Of a stretch of DNA of 41,989 nucleotides, positions 29,898 to 38,464 are shown in pieces. Positions within the stretch are counted from its first letter, which is position 1. Every line of letters begins with the position of its first letter. The translations under genes and the position numbers were made by a program. The notes under the pieces are model-generated. The model did not search any database and was not told the DNA's origin. It was given only the letters and a program-made list of their open reading frames with translations. The stretch comes from CAIXZV01 sp037446495. Its GTDB lineage: Bacteria > Chloroflexota > Limnocylindria > Limnocylindrales > CSP1-4. The stretch lies in contig JBBIIL010000024.1 in NCBI GenBank assembly GCA_037446495.1, positions 1 to 41,989 on the forward strand, read 5' to 3'.

Positions 29898-30581
29898 TCA
29901 GACCGTGCGAGTCCCTGCCGCCGCGAACGTCATCGCGCGCTGGAGGGCCGCCGCTCGCATCTCCTCGGGGATCGCCACCGGGCCGCCGACCCCGCGCGCG
30001 TTGATCGACGCCTGCGCCGCCTCCTCGACGACGCCCAGCACGAGTGCCGCCAGCTCGAACGACCGGTGGAACACCAGGACTCCGTGGTTCGCGAGCAGGA
30101 CCGCCGGGTTGTCCGGCAGCACGGCCGCCCGGATGTTCGCCACGGCCTGCTCGGAGCCACGCGGTGCATACCCGGCGACCGGAACCCCGTCGGCCAGGCC
30201 GAACATCGCGAGCGCCTCGATCCAGCAGCCGATCGGCTGGCGCGCCACCGCATAGGCTGTTGCATACGGCGCATGGGTATGCACAACGCAGTTGACCTCG
30301 GGGCGGTCGTGGTACATCGCGGTGTGCATGGCCACGACTGCGCCCTGGATCGGCGGCAGATTCCCCTCGCGCAGCGAGCCGTCGAGGCCGACACGCGCGA
30401 TGCCGTGCTCGGTGAGCCCGTTCAGCGACGCCGCCGACGTGAAGTACATCTCGTCCGAGCCCGGGACCCGGAGGCTGACGTTGCCGTGGCCGTTGTGCGA
30501 GATCGCACCGCCGGCGATCACGGCCGCGGCGGCGATGATGACCTGGTCGACCAGCTCGCTGTCCAAGGGACGCTCCTTCAT
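29898..30581 (-). CDS. Class II aldolase/adducin family protein (fuculose-phosphate aldolase-like)
   Basis: A protein of about 227 aa. The conserved features are HNGHGNVSLR near the N-terminus (phosphate and substrate loop), YFTSAASLNGL, the zinc-binding HTHAPYATAYA and NHGVLVFH with the third metal His. This matches zinc-dependent class II aldolases such as L-fuculose-1-phosphate aldolase; the sugar substrate cannot be assigned. I chose ATG 30581 because the longer reading upstream has no family similarity. It is convergent with leuS and divergent from the LLM oxidoreductase. Confidence 0.88.
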   Translation of the reverse strand: MKERPLDSELVDQVIIAAAAVIAGGAISHNGHGNVSLRVPGSDEMYFTSAASLNGLTEHGIARVGLDGSLREGNLPPIQGAVVAMHTAMYHDRPEVNCVVHTHAPYATAYAVARQPIGCWIEALAMFGLADGVPVAGYAPRGSEQAVANIRAAVLPDNPAVLLANHGVLVFHRSFELAALVLGVVEEAAQASINARGVGGPVAIPEEMRAAALQRAMTFAAAGTRTV

Positions 30582-30871
30582 GCGGCGTCGGGCAGGGGCA
30601 CCCGTCGGACACATCGTGGCAGGTTGCGCGGCTTCCCGTCCTGCTCGACTGTCCCGGAGGGAACGATCACCGACCGCCGCATCGGCGTCGCCACCGATTG
30701 CGGGCCTGGCCTGGGGTGGCCGGTGGATGGCGATACGCTGCACTGGCTCGAGAAGCGGGCGCCGTCCCGGTGGTCGAGATCTGCGTCGACATCTTCAGGC
30801 AGGCGTGAGCGGGGGGCGCCGGCGGAGCCTCTCCGAACCTATGTGTCAGCGATCGGCCATAGACTTGGCCC

Positions 30872-31810
30872 ATGACAGACATCAAGCTCGGCGCGCTCTG
30901 CTGGAACCAGTACACCGACTACCAGTCGCTCTTCGACGCCGGCGTCCGCGCCGAGCGCCTCGGGTACGACACGCTGTGGACGTGGGACCACCTCTACCCC
31001 ATCGTCGGCGACTCGAATGGCCCCAACTACGAGGGCTGGCTGACGATCACCGCGTGGGCCGTCGCGACCCAGCGCATCCGCGTGGGCCTGATGGTGGGCG
31101 CGAACACCTTCCGCACGCCGACGCTGACCGCCAAGATGGCGACGACGCTCGACCACATCAGCAATGGCCGGGCGATCTTGGGCATCGGCGGGGCATGGTT
31201 CAGCGAAGAGCACGAGGCGTTCGGGCTCGACTTCGGCGATGGCTTCCCGGAGCGCCTCCGGTGGCTGGGCGAGGCCCTGCCGATCATGCGCGGGATGCTC
31301 GACGGAACCGAGCCGTCGGCCACCGGCGACCACTACCGCGCGAAGAACGTGCGGAACCTGCCCGGGCCGGTCCAGGACCACCTGCCCATCTGCATCGGCG
31401 GCGGCGGCGAGCAGGTCACGCTCAAGCTGGTCGCCAAGTACGGCGACATGAACAACATCGGCGGCACGCCCGAGGAGATGGCGCACAAGGAGGAGGTCCT
31501 CCTGCGCCACTGCGAGACCGTCGGCCGCGACCCCGGCTCCATCGAGCGGACCACCGGCATCGGGACGGTCTTCATCCGCGACGACCCGAACGAGGCGCAG
31601 CGGCTGTTCGAGGCGGCCTTCGCGCGCAACCGCGTCGCGCGGCTGTGGCCCGACCAGCCGGTTGGCACGGTCGAGCAGGTGGTCGAGAAGCTGGCGCCGA
31701 AGGTGAAGCTGGGCTACCGGCACCTGATCGCCGGCATCCCCGCCGACTACGACGAGGAGTCGATGACCAGGTTCGCCACCGAGGTCAAGCCGCTGCTCGA
31801 GCAGCTGTAG
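30872..31810 (+). CDS. LLM class (probably F420-dependent) oxidoreductase
   Basis: A protein of 312 aa with a luciferase-like (beta/alpha)8 barrel. Visible blocks are FDAGVRAERLGYDTLWTWDH, TQRIRVGLMVGANTFRTPTL, TTLDHISNGRAILGIGGAWF and LPICIGGGGEQVTLKLVAKY. These are the standard signatures of F420-dependent LLM proteins such as F420-dependent glucose-6-phosphate dehydrogenase and related reductases; flavin use is not excluded. A TAGACT -10-like box (30860-30865) ends six bases before the ATG, so the transcript may be leaderless. No F420 biosynthesis gene is in the window. Confidence 0.9.
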   Translation: MTDIKLGALCWNQYTDYQSLFDAGVRAERLGYDTLWTWDHLYPIVGDSNGPNYEGWLTITAWAVATQRIRVGLMVGANTFRTPTLTAKMATTLDHISNGRAILGIGGAWFSEEHEAFGLDFGDGFPERLRWLGEALPIMRGMLDGTEPSATGDHYRAKNVRNLPGPVQDHLPICIGGGGEQVTLKLVAKYGDMNNIGGTPEEMAHKEEVLLRHCETVGRDPGSIERTTGIGTVFIRDDPNEAQRLFEAAFARNRVARLWPDQPVGTVEQVVEKLAPKVKLGYRHLIAGIPADYDEESMTRFATEVKPLLEQL

Positions 31811-31964
31811 CCTCCGGCACGGGCCTCTCAAGCCCGCGCGTAAGCCGCAAATAAGCAGACACGCCTAGAGTTCCTCCCGAGGACGGCTGGCACATCGGAC
31901 GTGCCCCCGAGGCGCCAGCCGCCCTGTCGATCCGCCCGCCGCTGCCCGCCGGGAGCTGCCCATC

Positions 31965-32654
31965 GTGGAGCCCTCGAGCGCCCCGTGGCGCGTCATCGAC
32001 ACAACCGAGCCGTCGTCACCGCCGAACCAGGAGCCCCGCGGTCGGCCCTGGCTGGCCATTGGCGCCGTGCTCGTCGCGGTCGCGGTGGGCGCCGGGGCCC
32101 TGCTGGTCGCCGCGAGGCCCGCTCCGAGCGTCGGCGTCGAGGGGGCGGCCATCACGGAGGCTGGGGCCGCGGGCAAGGGGGGATCTGGGCCCGCGGACCC
32201 CGCCCCGTCCTCGCGCCAGCTCGTCGTGGACGTGAGCGGCGCGGTGGTCCACCCCGGCGTCTATCGGCTGTCCTCGGGCGCTCGCGTGGGCGATGCGATC
32301 AGCGCCGCCGGCGGGTACGGACCTCGGGTGGACGTGCGCGCCGCGGAGCAGTCGCTGAATCTCGCCGCGCTGCTCGAGGACGGCCAGAAGGTGCGCGTCC
32401 CGGACCGCGACGATCCGAGCTCGGGCGTGGCGGCCAGCACAGGCCCAGGCGGGGCCGGGTCGGCCGGCGGGCTCGTGGACATCAACCGCGCGACGGCCGA
32501 GCAGTTGGACACGCTTCCTGGCGTGGGGCCGGCGACCGCCGCGAAGATCATCGCCGGGCGGCCGTACCGGTCGGTTGATGAGCTCACGGCCCGCAAAGCC
32601 GTGGGTTCTGCGACGCTGGAGAAGATCCGGAGCCTCGTGACGGTGGGCGGCTGA
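31965..32654 (+). CDS. comEA: Competence protein ComEA (DNA receptor)
   Basis: A protein of 229 aa. A membrane anchor (WLAIGAVLVAVAVGAGALLV, about 29-48) is followed by an SLBB-type domain (VVDVSGAVVHPGVYRLSSGA, then LEDGQKVRVP). The C-terminal helix-hairpin-helix domain (VDINRATAEQLDTLPGVGPA) binds double-stranded DNA. It should deliver DNA at the cell surface to the ComEC channel. The GTG start follows GGGAG. It overlaps comEC by one base (TGATG). The 154 bases upstream contain a nested inverted repeat (GGCTGGC...GCCAGCC). Confidence 0.93.
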   Translation: MEPSSAPWRVIDTTEPSSPPNQEPRGRPWLAIGAVLVAVAVGAGALLVAARPAPSVGVEGAAITEAGAAGKGGSGPADPAPSSRQLVVDVSGAVVHPGVYRLSSGARVGDAISAAGGYGPRVDVRAAEQSLNLAALLEDGQKVRVPDRDDPSSGVAASTGPGGAGSAGGLVDINRATAEQLDTLPGVGPATAAKIIAGRPYRSVDELTARKAVGSATLEKIRSLVTVGG

Positions 32655-35147
32655 TGGCCCGGGCGAGCATGCCGCGGTCGGCGTGGTTCGCGGCGGGCGT
32701 TGCTGCGGGCGCGGCTTCGGCCGTGGCCGGTGTGCCGCCGCCGGCCTGGTTGGTCGCGGGCCTGCTCCTGCTTGCGGCCGGCCAGGTTCGCCTCCCCGGA
32801 CGACTGCCGAGCCCCGGACGACTGCCGAGGCCCGGACGACTGCCGAGGCCCGGACGTGTCCTGACCGCCCTGGGCGTCGGCCTGGTTGCGGTGGCGCTGC
32901 GCGTGGTCGTGGCACCTGTCGGCGAAGTGCTGCCCACACTGGCCAGCGCCGGATCCTCGCCGTGGACCGCCGAGGTGGTGTCGGTGGGATCGCCCAAGGA
33001 CGGCGCCCAGCTGGTCCGCCTTGCGATCGCCACGGCCGGCGAGCCCGTGGTGGTCGCGGCAACCCTGCCCGCCTTCCCGGCCGTCGCGGCCGGCGCGATG
33101 GTCGAGGTTGACGGCCGACTGGAGCCCCCGCCCGAGGATGATCCCTACGGCGAGTACCTCCGGCGCAGCGGGGCGTCGGGGAGCCTCCGGGCGACCGCCG
33201 TGCGGGTGGCTCGCGCTCCCCCGTGGCCCTCGGTCCAGGCCGTGCGCGACGGGGCCGGCGATGCCCTGCGCCTTGCGCTGCCGGAGCCGGAGGCGGGGCT
33301 GGCGGCGGGGATCCTCATCGGCCTGCGCGAGCGCGTCGATCGGTCGCTGGCGGCGGACTTCGCGACCGCCGGCGTCAGCCACGTCGTGGCCATCTCGGGC
33401 TGGAACATCGCGATCGTGGCGGCGCTCGTCGCGGCCCTGCTGCGGGGCCGGCCGCGACGGACTGTCGGGCTCCTGACGGGCGGTGTGATCCTCGCGTACG
33501 TGATCGCTGCCGGGGCCTCGCCATCCGTGGTGCGGGCCGGGGTGATGGCCGGCGTGGTGCTCGGGGCGCGCGGGTCGGGGCGTTCGGTCCGCGCACCGGC
33601 GGCCCTGTCGCTGGCGGCGGCCGGGCTGCTGCTCGCGGATCCGGCGATGATCGGCGACGCCGGGTTCCGGCTCTCGGTGCTCGCGACAGCGGGACTGCTT
33701 GCCTGGGCGACCCCGCTCGGCGCGTGGCTGGGCGGGCTCTGGGGCGGCCGACTCCCCGGCTGGCTCGCCGAGGGCCTCGGCATCACACTCGCGGCGCAGG
33801 CGGCGACGCTGCCGGACGTGCTCGCGACGTTCGGTCGCCTCTCGGTCGTGGCACCGGTGGTGAACCTGGTTGTCGTGCCGATCGTGCCGGCGGCGATGGC
33901 GGGCGGCGCCGTCGCGATGGCGGGAGGCTGGCTCGTGCAGCTCGGCGTCCCGGCCATCCTCGGCATCGTCGCGGGGCTGCCGGGCTGGCTGCTCCTGCAC
34001 GTCATGGTGGCGGTGGTCAGGTTCGCGGCCGCGCTCCCGTTCGCCGCGATCGCCCTGCCACCCGCGCTGACAGTCCCGGCGGCCGGAGCCGCGCTCGCCC
34101 TCGTCGTCGGCGTGCTGGGCGTGCTGCGGTGGCGGTCGGGACGATCCCACACGGGCCGCCCGCGCGGAGGTCCGGCCTCGGCGCGTGCCACTCCCAGACC
34201 CGGCAGTCCGCAGCCGACGCGACGTCCGCCGACGCGCAAGGCCTCGCGACTCGAGCGGGCTGCGCTGGCTGCCGCAGCGATGGTCGTCGCCGTCTCGGTG
34301 CTCGCCGCGGCGGATGCCGTCGGCCGGGTGGACCGCCTCATCGTGCTCGACGTCGGGCAGGGGGACGCCATCCTGGTGGAGAGCCGGGACGGGGCCCGCA
34401 TGCTGGTGGACGGCGGCCCCGACCCGGACCGCGTGCTGGCCGAGCTCGACGCGGTCATCGCGCCGTGGGACCGCCGGATCGACATCGTCGTCCTGACACA
34501 TCCGCACGAGGACCACGTCGCGGGGCTGGTCCGCGTGCTCGCGCGGTACCGCGTCGGGCGGGTGTTCGAGCCAGGGATGCACGGCTCGGGGCCCGGCTGG
34601 GCCGCGTGGGACGGGGCACTCCGAAATGGCCCATCGCGGGGGACGCTGGCGGCAGGCTCCCGCCTCGCCCTGGGGGACATCGCGCTGGAGGTCCGGTGGC
34701 CGCGGCCCGGCACCGTCCCCACCGCCACGGGCTCCACCGGCACGGCCATCAACGACACGTCAATCGTTCTTCTCGGCACGGCCGCGGGACGGCACTTCCT
34801 GCTCACCGGCGACGCGGAGCAGGACGTGGACCCCGACCTCCTGGCCGCCGGCCTGCCCCGGCTCGACGTGCTCAAGGTGGCCCACCACGGCAGCGCCACG
34901 GCCACCACCGCCGCGCTCCTCGCGGCCACGCGCCCCAGCGTGGCGCTGATCTCCGTGGGCGCCGGCAACGACTACGGGCACCCCGCCCCGTCCACACAGG
35001 CGCGCCTTCGTGACGCGGGTGCAGCGGTGTACCGGACCGACCTCGATGGCCGCCTCGAGGCTGACCTGCTCCCGTCAGGCGTCGAGATCCGCGCGGCGGG
35101 CGCCCGCCGCGGCGCCGCGACCCCGCGCACCGGATACGATCGCTCCC
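32654..35147 (+). CDS. comEC: ComEC/Rec2 DNA uptake channel protein
   Basis: A protein of about 830 aa in its recognisable part. An N-terminal OB-like region is followed by the multi-helix Competence domain (VSHVVAISGWNIAIVAALVA near 236-255). A C-terminal metallo-beta-lactamase-like domain has DVGQGDAILVE from 566, LTHPHEDHVAGL near 613-624 and VLKVAHHGSATATT. It transports single-stranded DNA into the cytoplasm and may degrade the other strand. The frame has no stop near the expected end (about 35110). It stays open through the HD gene and into holA, to 36877. I end the entry before the HD start; the true C-terminus is unresolved. Confidence 0.9.
32797..32856. repeat. 18-bp tandem repeat inside comEC
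   Basis: Three copies of CGGACGACTGCCGAGGCC (the first with GCCC instead of GGCC) plus a 6-bp partial fourth occupy 32797-32856. They keep the frame and encode a Gly-Arg-Leu-Pro-Arg-Pro repeat between two N-terminal hydrophobic segments of ComEC. Confidence 0.9.
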
Positions 35148-35801
35148 ATGACCGTCCCGGCGCGCCGCGAGGCCGCCCGCCTGCTGCTCTCGCTCGATCC
35201 GCCGGCCTGGTTCCTGCGCCACGCCTGCGCCGTGGCCGACGTGGCGGCGTGGCTCGGCGCTCGTGCAGCCGCGCAGGGAGTGCGCGTGGACCGCATGGCC
35301 GTCGAGGCGGCCGCGCTCCTTCACGACGTGGACAAGCTGCCGATGGCCGGCTCGGACGGTCGCCTCCGTCATGGCGAGGGCTCTGCGGCCTGGCTCGAGG
35401 CGCACGGGCTCGCCGAGCTGGCGCCCTTGGTCCGGGACCACCCGGTGACCCACCTCGCCGAGGACGCACTGGCGGCGCGGCTGGCCGCTGCCCCGCTCGA
35501 GGCGCGCATCGTCGCATACGCCGACAAGCGCGCCGGCCAGCGCCTCGAGAGCATGGACGAGCGGTTCGCCTCGTGGGCCCGCCGATACCCCACTGGCCCG
35601 GGGACGCACGTCCGGCCTCGCCACGGCGGTCCCACCGGCACGGGCTGGAGCGACGCCACCGCGGCGAGGGTCGTGGGCCGGGCAAGGGCGCTGGAGCACG
35701 ATGTCTGCTCGCTGGCGGGCGCCGTGCCCGGGGACGTGGGACGCCTGCGCTGGTCGCGCCGTGCGCTGCGCGACGCTGCCGCGACGGGAGGGGCCCGGTG
35801 A
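35148..35801 (+). CDS. HD-domain phosphohydrolase-like protein
   Basis: A protein of 217 aa. The HD metal site is visible as RHACAVADVAAWL, then ALLHDVDKLP with the HD pair, DHPVTH and a later Asp in IVAYADKRAG. This is the pattern of small HD hydrolases related to the NAD/YqeK type. ATG 35148 was chosen from where the family similarity begins. It occupies a different frame from the open comEC-holA frame. Its stop overlaps the holA GTG (GTGA). In many genomes such a gene lies near nadD and rsfS, which are 2 kb away here on the other strand. Confidence 0.82.
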   Translation: MTVPARREAARLLLSLDPPAWFLRHACAVADVAAWLGARAAAQGVRVDRMAVEAAALLHDVDKLPMAGSDGRLRHGEGSAAWLEAHGLAELAPLVRDHPVTHLAEDALAARLAAAPLEARIVAYADKRAGQRLESMDERFASWARRYPTGPGTHVRPRHGGPTGTGWSDATAARVVGRARALEHDVCSLAGAVPGDVGRLRWSRRALRDAAATGGAR

Positions 35802-36877
35802 GCGCCGCGGACCGCCCGCAGGTCCTCTACCTGTGGGGCGACGACGAGTGGGCCATGGAGCGCCTCGTCAAGTCCCTCGCCGACGGCATCGCCCGCGACA
35901 CCGGCGCTCCGCCCGAGCGCTGGCGAGCGGACGGCAGGACGGTCGGCGCAGACGCCATCGCCGAGCGCGTCTCGATCGCCCCCATGTTCGGCGGCGGCAC
36001 CGTGGCGGTGGTCGCCAACGCGACGCAGCTCGTCCGCTCCAAGGCGCTCCGCGAGGCGCTCGACAGGGTCATCGCGTCGGTGGCGCCGGGCAATGCGCTG
36101 GCGTTCCTCGAGTTCGACACGTCGGGCGGCAAGCGGCGCCCCAAGTCGCTGATGGACCTCGAGGCGGGGATCGTCAGGTCCGGTGGGATCGCGCGCCCCT
36201 GCCGCGCCCCGAGCGCCGGGGAGATGCCCGCCTGGATCAGCGGCCGGGCGACCGAGCTGGGGATGGTCCTCGCCCCCGACGCCGCCCGCGAGCTCGCCAG
36301 GCGCATCGGCTCGAACGTCAGCGAGGGCGACGTGGACCGGCGCCAGCTGAGCGCGATCGCGCTGGGCGAGCTTGAGAAGCTGTCCCTCTACCGCGGCGCC
36401 GACCCAGTCACGGCGGGGGATGTCCGCGCGCTGGTCACCGAGCAGCTGCCCGATTCGCTGTGGTCGCTCTCGGACGCGGTTGCACTCCGCCGCGCAGAGG
36501 TCGCCGCGCCCGCCCTCGACCGGGCGCTCGAGACCCAGCCAGAGCAGGTGATCCTGGTCATCCTCCACCGGCGCCTGCGCGAGCTGCTCATCGCTGCTGA
36601 CGCTCGCGCCTCGGGCGCCAAGCCAGCGGACATCGTCAGACTCGTCGGCGGCAGCCCCTACGTGGCCCAGCACCGCGCCGAGCAGGCGGCCCACTGGACG
36701 GTTCCGGAGCTCGAGGCTGCGCTCGACGGCCTGCTCGATCTCGACCGGATGGCCAAGCGCGCCGACGCAGCTGTCAGCACCGACGGCCAGCGGCGCATGG
36801 CGTGGGTGGCGTGGGTGGCGGACCGGATCGCCTCAGGCGGCAGGACGGGAGCAGGCGCGCCGAACGGCCCGAGATGA
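35798..36877 (+). CDS. holA: DNA polymerase III subunit delta
   Basis: A protein of 359 aa. It matches the clamp-loader delta subunit: QVLYLWGDDEWAMERLVKSL at the start, AERVSIAPMFGGGTVAVVAN, the central domain LARRIGSNVSEGDVDRRQLS and the C-terminal collar domain (EQVILVILHRRLRELLIAAD). It opens the sliding clamp during loading. GTG 35798 has GGGAGG upstream and overlaps the HD stop. It shares the reading frame with comEC without any intervening stop. comEC followed by holA is a common order in bacteria. Confidence 0.9.
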   Translation: MSAADRPQVLYLWGDDEWAMERLVKSLADGIARDTGAPPERWRADGRTVGADAIAERVSIAPMFGGGTVAVVANATQLVRSKALREALDRVIASVAPGNALAFLEFDTSGGKRRPKSLMDLEAGIVRSGGIARPCRAPSAGEMPAWISGRATELGMVLAPDAARELARRIGSNVSEGDVDRRQLSAIALGELEKLSLYRGADPVTAGDVRALVTEQLPDSLWSLSDAVALRRAEVAAPALDRALETQPEQVILVILHRRLRELLIAADARASGAKPADIVRLVGGSPYVAQHRAEQAAHWTVPELEAALDGLLDLDRMAKRADAAVSTDGQRRMAWVAWVADRIASGGRTGAGAPNGPR

Positions 36878-36957
36878 CGCGAAGGGCCGCGGCCGTCGGG
36901 GTCGCGGCATCCCGGCCTCCGGTCAGCGCAGGCGGCGGTGGACGCCGCGCCGCCAGG

Positions 36958-37212
36958 TCAGTCGGCGGACGACCAGGCCTGCTCCTGGAGCACGACGTCG
37001 CTCTCGATCGCGAACACGCAACGGCCCTCACCGAGATCGAGCAGCTCGATCAGCTCGGGGTCGATGTACAGCTGGTGGCAGTCCTCGCAGAGCCCGCCGG
37101 GAATGGCGAAACACAGCCGCTCCGTCCGGTCCGGGAGCCGGAAGGTCGTGTCGAAACGGGTGATGATGAGGCGTCGGCTGCAGCTGGGGCAGCGGTCTCG
37201 CGGGCCCGACAT
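36958..37212 (-). CDS. Zinc-ribbon protein (YgiT-type zinc finger)
   Basis: A protein of 84 aa from ATG 37212, preceded by GGAGAA. Two CxxC pairs (CPSCSRR near the N-terminus and CEDCHQLYID in the middle) make a zinc ribbon like the N-terminal domain of MqsA/YgiT proteins. There is no helix-turn-helix part, so it is not a complete MqsA antitoxin. The C-terminal half (LIELLDLGEGRCVFAIESDV) is helical. The gene stands alone, leftward. Function unknown. Confidence 0.72.
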   Translation of the reverse strand: MSGPRDRCPSCSRRLIITRFDTTFRLPDRTERLCFAIPGGLCEDCHQLYIDPELIELLDLGEGRCVFAIESDVVLQEQAWSSAD

Positions 37213-37349
37213 GGGGCTTCTCCGGTGGCGCCTGCCCAACTGGCTGGCGGCATGCACCCGATGCTAGGCACCCCGGGCCAGGCGAGGAATGACCCAGCGG
37301 TACCAGCGTGGGCGGTACCCCCGCGGCTCGGGTGGGACGCCCCCGAACG

Positions 37350-37775
37350 CTACTGGACCCGAACGAGCACCCGCGCCTGCTGCCAGTGCTTCTCGAGGCT
37401 GTAGTAGTCGCGCTCCGGGGGCGTGAAGACGTGGAGGATGACCGACCCGAAGTCCACCAGGACCCAGTGCGACGCCGACGTCCCCTCACGGCCGATCGGC
37501 CGGACACCCTGAGCCCGAAGGCCCTCGACGACGCCGTCCGCAATGGCCTCGATCTGGCGCTCGGAGCCGCCCGAGCAGATCACGAATGCGTCCGCGAGCG
37601 TGGTGAGGTCAGCAAGGTCCAGCGCCACGATGTCGGCAGCCTTCTTGTCCTCCGCCAGCTCGACGATCCTGCGCGCCAGGTCGAGCGGGGCGAGGTCGGT
37701 CGTCGTCGCCGCGGTGTCGCGGTGCGGCAGGCCGTCGGCGCGGGGGGTGGTCGCGGTGGGCTCGGGCTCGGTCAC
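37350..37775 (-). CDS. rsfS: Ribosome silencing factor RsfS
   Basis: A protein of 141 aa. It binds ribosomal protein uL14 and blocks subunit joining when nutrients are scarce. The family core is visible: LARRIVELAEDKKAADIVAL, DAFVICSGGSERQIEAIADG, GREGTSASHWVLVDFGSVIL and HVFTPPERDYYSLE. The GTG start follows GAGGA. It is the third gene of the conserved leftward obg-nadD-rsfS order and lies 32 bp after nadD. Confidence 0.95.
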   Translation of the reverse strand: MTEPEPTATTPRADGLPHRDTAATTTDLAPLDLARRIVELAEDKKAADIVALDLADLTTLADAFVICSGGSERQIEAIADGVVEGLRAQGVRPIGREGTSASHWVLVDFGSVILHVFTPPERDYYSLEKHWQQARVLVRVQ

Positions 37776-37807
37776 GTTGTTGGGCGTCCTCGTGGTCTGG
37801 GGATCGG

Positions 37808-38464
37808 TCAGCCGTAGAGCTGGCGCTGGGCGATGTAGGCTGCGACGGCATCCGGGACGAGGTATCGAACCGAGCGCCCGGCGCGCGCCCTGCGTCGCAC
37901 CACGCTACCTGAGATGGGCAAGAGGGGCCCCGGCAGGAACGTCACGCGGCTGGCGGCACCCGGGAAGGCGGCCTCGACCCAGTCGCTGCCCAGTGGGTCG
38001 GAACCGCCGCGCGGCACGACGGCCAGACGTGCGAGCGCGAGGATCCGGCGGGGCTCGCGCCACGTGGGCAGCAGCGCCAGGGCCTCGGACGAAAGGATCA
38101 GCCAGGGCTCGACGAGCCCGTCTGCAGCAAGGGCCGCGAGCGTGTCCACCGTGTACGAGGCGCCGCCGCGCCGGATCTCGATGTCGGACGCCTCGAACGC
38201 CGGGTTCCCAACCATCGCGAGCCGCACCATCGCCAGCCGGTCCTCCGCCGGGATCACCGGGCGGTCTGGCTTGTGCGGCGGCGACGCCGCGGGCATGAAC
38301 CACACCCGCTCGAGGCCCAGCGCCTCGCGCGCCTCCTCGGCGATCGCGAGGTGCCCGTGGTGGATCGGGTCGAACGTGCCGCCGAGGATCCCCACCGATC
38401 CCCGCACGACGGGTGCCGGGGGCAGGACGAGCTCGGCCGACTCGCGGCTGGGCCCGTCGGTCAT
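37808..38464 (-). CDS. nadD: Nicotinate-nucleotide adenylyltransferase
   Basis: A protein of 218 aa that forms deamido-NAD+ from nicotinate mononucleotide and ATP. The nucleotidyltransferase motif GGTFDPIHHGHL is near residue 28. FMPAASPPHKPDRPV and RRGGASYTVDTLAAL are the expected substrate blocks. The C-terminal ATP motif is PISGSVVRRR, a slightly divergent version of ISST.IR. The start overlaps the obg stop by four bases. Confidence 0.94.
   Translation of the reverse strand: MTDGPSRESAELVLPPAPVVRGSVGILGGTFDPIHHGHLAIAEEAREALGLERVWFMPAASPPHKPDRPVIPAEDRLAMVRLAMVGNPAFEASDIEIRRGGASYTVDTLAALAADGLVEPWLILSSEALALLPTWREPRRILALARLAVVPRGGSDPLGSDWVEAAFPGAASRVTFLPGPLLPISGSVVRRRARAGRSVRYLVPDAVAAYIAQRQLYG

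Noticed and set aside
30670..30808. Plus-strand reading ending in ALAREAGAVPVVEICVDIF, looking like a protein end
   Set aside because: There is no start or family motif, the antisense frame is open as well, and the region is short; probably a composition effect.
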